Assembly: GCA_035541775.1 (NCBI GenBank)
Contig: DATKMP010000102.1
Coordinates: 1-7,724 of the forward strand
Origin: DATKMP01 sp035541775
GTDB taxonomy: Bacteria; Bacteroidota; Ignavibacteria; UBA10030
DNA length: 7,724 bases
Direction of reading: 5' to 3'
Part shown: positions 1-5,830 of the stretch, in pieces
Position numbering within the stretch: the stretch's first letter is position 1
Layout: each line of letters starts with the position of its first letter
Translations under genes and position numbers: made by a program
Notes under the pieces: generated by a model
The model's database searches: none
What the model was told of the DNA's origin: nothing
Seen by the model: only the letters and a program-made list of their open reading frames with translations

Positions 1-407
<407 letters not shown>

Positions 408-423
408 AGAAATTTTAATTTCT
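408..423 (-). other. Perfect A/T hairpin just upstream of mature 16S
   Basis: AGAAATT and AATTTCT form a perfect 7-bp inverted repeat around a 2-base loop, immediately outside the predicted 16S 5' end. A second perfect dyad, GTGCAT-TT-ATGCAC, sits at 450-463. Both fall in the transcribed leader. They may help pre-rRNA folding or processing, but that role is inferred from position only. Confidence 0.4.
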
Positions 424-516
424 CAATTTCAAGTATGAACCATAGCTGTGTGCATTTATGCACGTTGCATTGGTATAAAAAAAACTCAACGTTATTGACG
501 TTAGTTGTGCACACTT

Positions 517-528
517 TTTCAAAGAACA
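517..528 (-). promoter_or_regulatory. boxA-like antitermination site in rRNA leader
   Basis: The minus strand reads TGTTCTTTGAAA, followed by further A residues. It resembles the rRNA boxA (E. coli TGCTCTTTAACA), which in transcribed RNA recruits NusB-S10 and Nus factors for antitermination. It lies about 110 nt upstream of the 16S start, in the orientation of the operon and downstream of the terminator-like hairpin at 537-565. Assignment rests on motif similarity and position. Confidence 0.6.
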
Positions 529-536
529 TCTTTACG

Positions 537-565
537 AAAAAAATGCCCATCCGACATCAATGGGC
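537..565 (-). terminator. Terminator-like hairpin inside the rRNA leader
   Basis: On the minus strand GCCCAT (565-560) pairs with ATGGGC (550-545) around a 9-nt loop and is followed by A and seven T residues (544-537). This is the shape of an intrinsic terminator acting on leftward transcription. It lies between the strong promoter at 612-640 and the boxA-like site. It could be an attenuator for the rRNA operon, or the terminator of the upstream 685-1302 gene if the real rRNA start is further downstream. Confidence 0.6.
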
Positions 566-611
566 TTTTCAATTTCTTCAAGTAACAACCGCATTTCTCT
601 TGCGGGTTATC

Positions 612-640
612 AATATAGCATGTCAATACTTAAATGTCAA
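612..640 (-). promoter_or_regulatory. Strong sigma-70-type promoter for the rRNA operon
   Basis: On the minus strand TTGACA (640-635) and TATATT (617-612) are separated by exactly 17 bp. A TG one base before the -10 hexamer gives an extended -10. Predicted transcription start is near 605, about 200 nt upstream of 16S. A second TTGACA occurs 14 bp inside the spacer (626-621) but has no good -10 partner. This form is not the TTTG/TAnnTTTG promoter typical of Bacteroides and Flavobacteria. Confidence 0.75.
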
Positions 641-684
641 CACCTTTCTGATTTATTTTCAAAATATTTTAGAGATACTTTTGC

Positions 685-1302
685 TTACTGCTTTATTCGC
701 ATTAATTTTTCACGAACCTGTTTTTCTAAACGGAAATGTTCATCGGCAGAGATATGAAACCTTTCTCTAAAAAACTCCAAGCGTTCAGATTCTTCCGAAG
801 AAATGCCGCCATCCTGCCAAGCCACCGTCAGCGCGTGAATATACACTTCTATTTGTAACTCACGTTCTAAACTTTCATGTTCGCCGCTGCCAATACCAAG
901 AGTCTGACGCAATACCGACAACATCGCCTCTTCGTCTTTACTCACAACGCCATCTGCCCATGCTTGCTTTAATGCTTGAGCGTACGCTTGCAACGCAATC
1001 ATCCCTGTTGCATGTTGCTGCGTTGAGGCGTTATTGTGTGGTTCGGTTTTTTTTTCTTCTTTTGTTATTGATCCCGTTTGTTTTTCTTGCTTTGAATTTT
1101 GCGATGTACTTTCCGCGCGAGGAAGAGCTTCTGCATTTTTCTGCGCCGAAATAGATTGTATCGGGGAAATTATTTTTGTTTCGATCGCGCTGTTTGATGA
1201 CGTTTCTTGAACGACGGGCGCAGGTACGCCTTTTGTTTTTTGCTCAAGAATTTTTTTCTTCAGCTCTTCTACTCTTTTCCGTTGTTCTTCTAAGTCCGTC
1301 AT
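685..1302 (-). CDS. TerB-like/EF-hand-like tandem-repeat protein, function unknown
   Basis: This is a 205-residue soluble protein. Residues 1-22 form a highly charged amphipathic helix, likely coiled coil. Residues about 25-100 are low complexity, rich in S, Q, K, E and T, and probably disordered. The C-terminal half holds two related helical units (about 109-148 and 156-196). Each has a hydrophobic A-W core, an acidic turn (WADGVVSKDEE and WQDGGISSEES), then a helix ending near the next Leu/Glu-rich segment. The DG(V/I)S..E turn resembles TerB-type tellurite-resistance domains and other EF-hand-like acidic repeats, so metal binding is possible but not shown. There is no signal peptide. The ATG at 1302 is the only sensible start, with no clear Shine-Dalgarno. 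It is the last gene before the rRNA promoter, on the same strand. TerB-like similarity is inferred from pattern, not a search. Confidence 0.8.
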   Translation of the reverse strand: MTDLEEQRKRVEELKKKILEQKTKGVPAPVVQETSSNSAIETKIISPIQSISAQKNAEALPRAESTSQNSKQEKQTGSITKEEKKTEPHNNASTQQHATGMIALQAYAQALKQAWADGVVSKDEEAMLSVLRQTLGIGSGEHESLERELQIEVYIHALTVAWQDGGISSEESERLEFFRERFHISADEHFRLEKQVREKLMRIKQ

Positions 1303-1355
1303 GATGTGTCATGCTGCTACTTCACAAGAGCGCGCTGGGGTGCTGTTGATTTGAA

Positions 1356-1387
1356 AATGACAATACCGTATCGACATTGTTGTCATT
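1356..1387 (-). terminator. Possible weak terminator after the small membrane protein gene
   Basis: AATGACAA (1356-1363) and TTGTCATT (1380-1387) form a perfect 8-bp inverted repeat with a 16-nt loop, four bases past the TAG stop at 1392. In the minus direction only a short T run follows (CATTTTC), so termination may be partial. Confidence 0.4.
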
Positions 1388-1391
1388 ACTT

Positions 1392-1562
1392 CTACGGCTT
1401 ATCCGGCAAATCGCGGAAGGCAGATCCGAATAAATCGTCAGCATTGGAAGAATCGATAAATCCTTCAAATTCTTCTCCTTCCAATTCTTTTTTGCGCGCT
1501 AAAAAAAGCAGCAACGAAATTGCAGTGCCTGCGAGTAATCCAAGAATGAGGTACTTCTTCAT
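1392..1562 (-). CDS. Small single-pass membrane protein, unknown function
   Basis: This 56-residue protein begins MKKYLILGLLAG. A hydrophobic segment at about residues 4-22 runs into a basic ARKK stop-transfer stretch. A short acidic, polar tail follows (ELEGEEFEGFIDSS onward). This looks like an N-terminal membrane anchor with a roughly 30-residue tail; orientation cannot be decided, and there is no lipobox Cys. The start was set at 1562, not the in-frame ATG at 1595. AAGGAG lies at 1574-1569, 6 nt before the 1562 ATG, and the extra 11 residues would run back over that site. It lies 62 nt downstream of the histone-like gene on the same strand. I do not recognise the family. Confidence 0.75.
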   Translation of the reverse strand: MKKYLILGLLAGTAISLLLFLARKKELEGEEFEGFIDSSNADDLFGSAFRDLPDKP

Positions 1563-1580
1563 AAAAAACTCCTTACTGTA

Positions 1581-1612
1581 AAACGCGGCGCACATACAAA
1601 TGCACCGCGTTT
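1581..1612 (-). terminator. Hairpin between the histone-like and small membrane genes
   Basis: AAACGCGG (1581-1588) and CCGCGTTT (1605-1612) form a perfect GC-rich 8-bp stem, extended by two more pairs after one mismatch. It starts 12 nt beyond the stop of the histone-like gene. In the minus direction it is followed by TTTTACAG, so it is a candidate intrinsic terminator with a short T tract, or a transcript-stabilising hairpin within an operon. Confidence 0.5.
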
Positions 1613-1624
1613 CGTAGCGGAAAA

Positions 1625-1849
1625 TTATTGTGCAATCGGTGCAGAGGGCGGTGCCTGTACTTCCTCGCCTTCGGTAGATTGCGCTTTGATCGTCTGCACT
1701 TCGTTTCGAATCTCTTGCGCTTTCTTTTTTAAATTTGCCATATGTTTGCGTAAGCGCACGCCGGCAGACTTATTTTGTTTCAAATAAAATTTGTCGAAGT
1801 CCACTTTGAATGTAGCGACGAGATCTAATAATTCTTGATAACGATCCAT
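1625..1849 (-). CDS. Hc1-type histone H1-like DNA-associated protein
   Basis: This 74-residue protein is mostly helical and Lys/Arg-rich in the middle. Its core at residues 14-54 (FKVDFDKFYLKQNKSAGVR, then RKHMANLKKKAQEIRNEV) matches the Hc1/histone-H1-like signature (DF.KFY.K.NK.AG.R.RK.M..LK..AQEIR.EVQ). I know this family from Chlamydiae and many Bacteroidota-group bacteria. Such proteins bind nucleic acid and are linked to nucleoid organisation. Unlike chlamydial Hc1, the C-terminus has no long Lys/Ala-rich tail: it ends in a short acidic then Pro/Ala/Gln-rich segment, so it is the compact form. The ATG at 1849 has AGGAG at 1860-1856 with a 6-nt spacer. A TACAAT -10-like box lies at 1874-1869, without a convincing -35. 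The DHS-like gene ends 45 nt upstream. No search was run. Confidence 0.88.
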   Translation of the reverse strand: MDRYQELLDLVATFKVDFDKFYLKQNKSAGVRLRKHMANLKKKAQEIRNEVQTIKAQSTEGEEVQAPPSAPIAQ

Positions 1850-1894
1850 GTTGTACTCCTATGTAATTATTGTATGGTTGAATTCATTTTTCAT

Positions 1895-2998
1895 TTACGA
1901 ATGTTTTGAATAATATTTTGCAGCTTCCGATTTCATCTTCAAGAGAAGTTCATCACGCTTTTCATATAGCCGTTTCAGTTTGCGTGGCTTTCGTTTTGCA
2001 AGCGCGTACGAAACTAACATCGGAAATGCCACGGTCGAATCCAAATAACAAACAACCGTATCCGGCAGTTGCTTGGGATCGATTTTTCCCCAGCTCACAG
2101 CTTCCGACGGCGTGGCGCCGGAAAGTCCGCCCGTATCGGGACGCGCGTCGGTAATCTGAACAAAATAATCATGTCCTTTTTCATCGATGTGCAAGACTTC
2201 CTGTATCTGCGGTTCCGTTTGCAGCATAAAATTTTTCGGCGATCCGCCGCCGAGAATCAACACGCCGCTCTTGCCGCCGCTTCGTTTTGCATTCAACACA
2301 ATCGCCGCCGTCTCATTCACATCGGCAATCGTATCGTAGCGCAATCGATTTTCAAACAGCGCCATCGCTGCAACATTCATTCCGATCGAACTATCGCCCG
2401 GCGAAGAAGTAAAGACCGGCACGCCGCATCGATACGCTGTGCCTAAAACACTTTCAAACGGCAGTCTTAATTTTTTCTCGCGAGCTGCAATATATTTTCC
2501 GATTTTATAATGAAACTCCGACGTGCTCATATTACTTTGAAATTCCGGCGCTTGAATCACGGTTCGGAAAAATTCATCGGTATCCAACAGTACTTCATAA
2601 TCGAATAAAATATCATAAATACGGATGACGCCTTCTTTGCGCAGCTTTGTGTCGTCGGCAAACGGCGAACCGCGATGCAGCGCATGCCCAATAGCAAAAT
2701 GCGTGTCGTGATATAAATTTGCGCCCGTGCTGACAATCCAATCCACGAATCCTGCTTTGATCAGCGGAACGATGCACGAACCGCCGAGTCCTGCTGGCGT
2801 CAAAGCGCCCGTCACGCTCATGCCGATGGTAACATTCTCTTCCAGCATTTTCTCTGCATAAATACGCGCCGCTTCTGCAAGCCGCGCTGCATTATACGCT
2901 TGAAAATGCGATTCCATCAATTCCACAACGGAAATGTTTTTTTTGATCGGCCGTGGGTCGATTTTTTTTCCTTGAAGATATTTACTTCTGTGCTGCAT
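1895..2998 (-). CDS. Deoxyhypusine synthase family protein (DHS-like, possible homospermidine/polyamine synthase)
   Basis: This protein has 367 residues, close to the usual DHS length of about 370. Motifs in order: SVTGALTPAG (61-70) and STGANLYHD (90-98), matching the NAD-binding region; FTSSPGDSS (196-204); LGGGSPKNF (249-257); and SGATPSEAVSWGKI (293-306). In the last, Lys305 aligns with the catalytic Lys of eukaryotic DHS that carries the aminobutyl imine. The NAD-dependent transferase chemistry therefore looks intact. Bacteria lack eIF5A, and bacterial DHS relatives are generally thought to move the aminobutyl group between polyamines (for example making homospermidine). The product here is inferred. 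The ATG at 2998 has AGAGG at 3007-3003, 4 nt upstream. It diverges from the ureohydrolase-family gene at 3350, suggesting a shared polyamine theme. No frameshift is seen. Confidence 0.93.
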   Translation of the reverse strand: MQHRSKYLQGKKIDPRPIKKNISVVELMESHFQAYNAARLAEAARIYAEKMLEENVTIGMSVTGALTPAGLGGSCIVPLIKAGFVDWIVSTGANLYHDTHFAIGHALHRGSPFADDTKLRKEGVIRIYDILFDYEVLLDTDEFFRTVIQAPEFQSNMSTSEFHYKIGKYIAAREKKLRLPFESVLGTAYRCGVPVFTSSPGDSSIGMNVAAMALFENRLRYDTIADVNETAAIVLNAKRSGGKSGVLILGGGSPKNFMLQTEPQIQEVLHIDEKGHDYFVQITDARPDTGGLSGATPSEAVSWGKIDPKQLPDTVVCYLDSTVAFPMLVSYALAKRKPRKLKRLYEKRDELLLKMKSEAAKYYSKHS

Positions 2999-3349
2999 TC
3001 AACCTCTATCAGTTGTTGATTTCATTGAAATTTTGATGGTAAGATAATCATTAGATTCCAAAGACGAAAGAGGATAGGCGAATTTTTTCATTTTTTGCAA
3101 TTATATAAAACTGTGCCAAAGCGCAATATCTTGCCAAAAAATATCTGGAGCTGTGGCACATCGTCTCAAAAAATCTCCCAAGAAAAATGCATCATAGTCG
3201 AAAACGGCGCCTCCTCCCTTTCGTATATTTTCGAATCAATAAATCTCATGCACAATTTACTCTCCGGCAAAAGAAATCACAAATTGTCCGTTGCATTTCC
3301 ATCGACTTCCAAATATATTGAAACATTATCTACAAGGAGCCATTTCTGT
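2999..3349. other. Divergent intergenic region between DHS-like and ureohydrolase-like genes
   Basis: This is a 351-bp stretch with no convincing gene. An open frame does run upstream of 3350 for 85 more codons, but it is compositionally unlike the enzyme, spans the best promoter, and does not match the family N-terminus. The stretch is AT-rich near 3081-3110. It contains a 7-bp inverted repeat, TGTGCCA (3112-3118) and TGGCACA (3154-3160), with a 35-nt loop, of unknown role. The rightward promoter is listed separately; no clear leftward promoter for the DHS-like gene was found. Confidence 0.6.
3291..3319 (+). promoter_or_regulatory. Likely promoter for ureohydrolase-thyX-folA operon
   Basis: TTGCAT (3291-3296) and TATATT (3314-3319) are 17 bp apart. 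The -35 is weak (TTG conserved), but the -10 hexamer is identical to that of the rRNA promoter. The predicted start near 3326 gives a leader of about 24 nt carrying AAGGAG at 3334-3339. Confidence 0.5.
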
Positions 3350-4249
3350 ATGCAGAAGATTTTGGATGCCGGACATAATTATCTCGGTATCGGAAAAGAG
3401 AATTCATCGTTTGAACATGCCAAGATCGTTGTACTGCCCGTGCCCTATCAGTACATTCCTGAGGCAGGTTACGATGCCAAGAAAGCCCCGCAGGCAATTC
3501 TTGCAGCATCGCGCCACATGGAAGCATTCGATGAAGAAACCAAACGCGACCTTGCCAGCGAACGCGGCCTTGTAACCATGCCGCCGCTCGCCTTCGCCAA
3601 GAAATCGCACGAAGCTGTGCAACAATCGATTTACGATACCGTCCTCAAACTTGTGCAGCAAGATAAATTTGTCGCAACGCTCGGCGGCGACCACACTGTT
3701 ACCACTGCGGCCATTGCGGCGCATGCAAAATTTTATTCCGATCTCTCCGTGATGCACTTCGGCGCGCATTCGCATTTGCGTTCTCACTTTCAAGGCGATA
3801 AATTTTGTAATGTCTCTGCCATGGCGCGCGTGTGTGAATTTCTCGACCCTCGCCGCTTGGTGCAAGTGGGCATCCGCTCGCAAAGCAAAGAAGAAGCGGA
3901 ATTTATTCGCCAATTTGGCGTGCATTCATTTTTCATGCACGAAATTCGCAGCGGCACTTATACAAAAGTTTTAAAATACTGGGATGATTTTGTTGTCGAA
4001 GCATTGACGGATAATGTGTACGTCACGTTCGATGTCAGCGCCTTTGACCCTTCCGTTATTCCGGCAACTGCATCGCCGGAACCCGGCGGATTGTTATGGA
4101 ATGAAACGATGCAGTGCTTTAAAAAAATAATTCGAAAGAAACGCATTATCGGATTCGATGTTGTCGAGTTCTCTCCCGTCAAAGGATTATCGTATGCCGA
4201 TAAAGCCGCCGCAAAATTGATTTCTAAAATTCTTAACTACGCATTATAA
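3350..4249 (+). CDS. Arginase/agmatinase (ureohydrolase) family protein with degenerate metal site
   Basis: This 299-residue protein has the ureohydrolase fold pattern and length. Active members hold two Mn ions with one His and three Asp/His residues in GGDHS and DAHxD, plus two Asp in DVDxxDP. Here the first His is kept (GGDHT, His115). The DAHSD motif has become GAHSH (Gly138, His140, His142), and DVDxxDP is DVSAFDP (Asp228, Ser230). Three of six ligands are thus replaced, while the flanking framework (HF.AHS.LR, PEPGGL at 243-248) is well preserved and the frame is intact. It may be a non-catalytic or regulatory paralogue, or have altered metal use. It should not be called speB without evidence. 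The start at 3350 follows AAGGAG (3334-3339) with a 10-nt spacer. It is divergent from the DHS-like gene, and thyX starts 3 nt after its stop. Confidence 0.9.
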   Translation: MQKILDAGHNYLGIGKENSSFEHAKIVVLPVPYQYIPEAGYDAKKAPQAILAASRHMEAFDEETKRDLASERGLVTMPPLAFAKKSHEAVQQSIYDTVLKLVQQDKFVATLGGDHTVTTAAIAAHAKFYSDLSVMHFGAHSHLRSHFQGDKFCNVSAMARVCEFLDPRRLVQVGIRSQSKEEAEFIRQFGVHSFFMHEIRSGTYTKVLKYWDDFVVEALTDNVYVTFDVSAFDPSVIPATASPEPGGLLWNETMQCFKKIIRKKRIIGFDVVEFSPVKGLSYADKAAAKLISKILNYAL

Positions 4250-4252
4250 CTG

Positions 4253-5182
4253 ATGGAACAAACGTTTGAACAAATTGAACGCGCTTCGGCGCCGGCATTA
4301 GATGCCGTGCTCGGCTCACCCTTTCATGTACTGGACGATGGATTCGTCCGCGTGGTAGATTATATGGGAAACGATTCTGCGATTGTGCAGGCAGCGCGCG
4401 TTTCGTACGGCAAAGGCACAAAGAAATTGCGCGAAGACGAAGGATTGATCCGCTACCTGCTGCGGCACCATCACACATCGCCGTTCGAGATGTGCGAAAT
4501 AAAATTTCACATCCGCGTGCCGATGGATTGCTGGCGCCAGTGGATCCGGCACCGCACCGCCAGCGTAAATGAATATTCCACACGCTATTCCATCGCTATC
4601 GATCACTCGCAGCAAACGCAGCCGGAGGAATGGCGATTGCAGGCAACCAGCAACCGGCAGGGCAGCGACGGCGTCCTCGACGCAGCGAAAGGAACACAGT
4701 TCACGCAGCGTGAACACGAACTGCATTCCCTCTCGCGAACAATCTATAATGAACGTATCGAAGCCGGCATTGCACGCGAGCAGGCGCGCAAAGATTTACC
4801 GCTCAGCACGTACACCGAAGCATACTGGAAAATTGATTTGCATAATCTTCTGCACTTTCTTGCCTTGCGTATGGATGCGCATGCGCAATTAGAAATCCGC
4901 AAGTACGCTACAACGATCGGCGAAGAAATTCTCAGCCGCTGGTGCCCGTTAGTCTGGCAGGCGTTTAATGATTACGATTTCGGCGGATTGGAATTATCCA
5001 AGCAAGAAATCGGCATCATCGCTAAGCTGCAAGCAGGCGATACGGACGGTGCATGGGCGCTTGCTGCGGAGTACGGTATGCTGCCGCCGCGCGGCGAGCC
5101 GATCAAGAAAAATCTCGAGCGCGAAGAGATGGAAGCGAAATTAGAAAAGCTCGGCATCCGTCCGCCGTGGCTTTCAAAATAA
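4253..5182 (+). CDS. thyX: Flavin-dependent thymidylate synthase ThyX
   Basis: This protein makes dTMP from dUMP using methylene-tetrahydrofolate, FAD and NADPH. The ThyX signature RHRxxSxNxxSxR is exact at residues 99-111 (RHRTASVNEYSTR). AREQARKDLPLSTYTE (174-189) is the expected dUMP-contact region, and HFLALRMDAHAQLEIRKYA (201-219) is the conserved C-terminal core. At 309 residues it is longer than the usual 220-260. There is a short N-terminal extension, a 120-150 insert (WRLQ, then NRQGSDG) of a type I associate with a longer ThyX clade, and a charged C-terminal extension after about 245. The ATG lies 3 nt after the preceding stop with no obvious Shine-Dalgarno, so translational coupling is likely. 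folA follows after 5 nt. Confidence 0.96.
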   Translation: MEQTFEQIERASAPALDAVLGSPFHVLDDGFVRVVDYMGNDSAIVQAARVSYGKGTKKLREDEGLIRYLLRHHHTSPFEMCEIKFHIRVPMDCWRQWIRHRTASVNEYSTRYSIAIDHSQQTQPEEWRLQATSNRQGSDGVLDAAKGTQFTQREHELHSLSRTIYNERIEAGIAREQARKDLPLSTYTEAYWKIDLHNLLHFLALRMDAHAQLEIRKYATTIGEEILSRWCPLVWQAFNDYDFGGLELSKQEIGIIAKLQAGDTDGAWALAAEYGMLPPRGEPIKKNLEREEMEAKLEKLGIRPPWLSK

Positions 5183-5187
5183 GCATT

Positions 5188-5652
5188 GTGAAAAAAATTA
5201 TTATTGCCGCTGTTGCAAAAAACCGGGTGATCGGCAGCAACGGCAAACTGCCGTGGCATATTCCCGAAGACCTTCAGCATTTTAAAGAACTCACCACCGG
5301 TTACACAATTTTAATGGGACGAAAAACATTCGAATCCATCGGCCGTCCTCTTCCCCACCGGCGCAATGTCGTTCTCTCTTCACAAACAATTCCCGGTGTA
5401 GAAACTTTTTCCTCGATTGATTCAGCGTTCAATGCACTATCAAAGGAAGAAAACGTTTTTATCATCGGCGGCGGGAATGTTTTTGCACAAACTCTTCCAC
5501 TTGCAGATGAAATGTATTTAACGTTGATCGATAAAGAGTATGATGGAAATGTTTTCTTCCCGGAATACGAGCAATTGCTTGCGCAACAGTTTTTATTAAC
5601 GCATGAAGAAATCAAACAGGGATACAAATTTGTACATTATCGGAAGAGTTAA
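5188..5652 (+). CDS. folA: Dihydrofolate reductase
   Basis: This 154-residue protein reduces dihydrofolate to tetrahydrofolate with NADPH. Visible motifs: NRVIGSNGKLPWHIPEDL (12-29) with Trp23 and Glu27 as the substrate-binding pair (Asp27 in E. coli); MGRKTFESIGRPLPHR (43-58); and the NADPH-binding IIGGG (92-96). Length matches the family (about 160). GTG at 5188 was chosen: it gives the standard hydrophobic IIIAAVAKN first strand and lies just after the thyX stop. The in-frame ATG at 5053 would add 45 codons inside thyX. No clear Shine-Dalgarno is seen, suggesting coupling to thyX. ThyX releases tetrahydrofolate directly, so this DHFR is not needed to recycle the TS by-product, but can serve folate synthesis and salvage. 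Confidence 0.95.
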   Translation: MKKIIIAAVAKNRVIGSNGKLPWHIPEDLQHFKELTTGYTILMGRKTFESIGRPLPHRRNVVLSSQTIPGVETFSSIDSAFNALSKEENVFIIGGGNVFAQTLPLADEMYLTLIDKEYDGNVFFPEYEQLLAQQFLLTHEEIKQGYKFVHYRKS

Positions 5653-5664
5653 GCAAACTCTTCC
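5642..5664 (+). terminator. Terminator-like hairpin overlapping the folA stop
   Basis: GGAAGAGTT (5642-5650) and AACTCTTCC (5656-5664) form a perfect 9-bp stem with a 5-nt loop. The TAA stop of folA lies at the end of the left arm and in the loop. The following bases are only moderately T-rich (TTGTCTTTATTT), so it ends the operon imperfectly or protects the 3' end. Confidence 0.5.
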
Positions 5665-5677
5665 ATCAGTTGTCTTT

Positions 5678-5702
5678 ATTTATGGACGACCTGTCCATAA
5701 AT
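5678..5702. promoter_or_regulatory. Perfect 10-bp dyad, candidate operator
   Basis: ATTTATGGAC and GTCCATAAAT are perfect inverted repeats separated by 5 bp. There is no T run on either side, so it is not a normal terminator. It lies 26 bp after folA and about 130 bp before the lipoprotein start. The length and symmetry fit a dimeric repressor or activator site for the lipoprotein gene, but no regulator is in the window. Confidence 0.45.
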
Positions 5703-5830
5703 CAGTACAAAACTCTTTGCATACACTTCCATTTTCCATTGATCAATCGCATTATGCACTGGCATTATTATTGCCGATTCATTAACGAATCAGAAGGCGG
5801 TATTTTAAACAATTGCTCGGAGAAAACTTT

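Noticed and set aside
3095..3349. 85-codon N-terminal extension of the ureohydrolase-like gene
   Set aside because: It spans the TTGCAT-17-TATATT promoter and AAGGAG site, is compositionally unlike the enzyme, and the family N-terminus fits the start at 3350.
3404..3925. Leftward open frame opposite the ureohydrolase-like gene
   Set aside because: It is a reverse-strand shadow of a well-supported coding frame with no recognisable motifs.
5053..5187. ATG start for folA inside thyX
   Set aside because: It adds 45 residues absent from DHFRs and overlaps the conserved thyX frame; GTG at 5188 gives the normal N-terminus.
5813..5830. TTG start for the lipoprotein
   Set aside because: It would put six residues before the signal peptide and run over the GGAG site used for the ATG at 5831.
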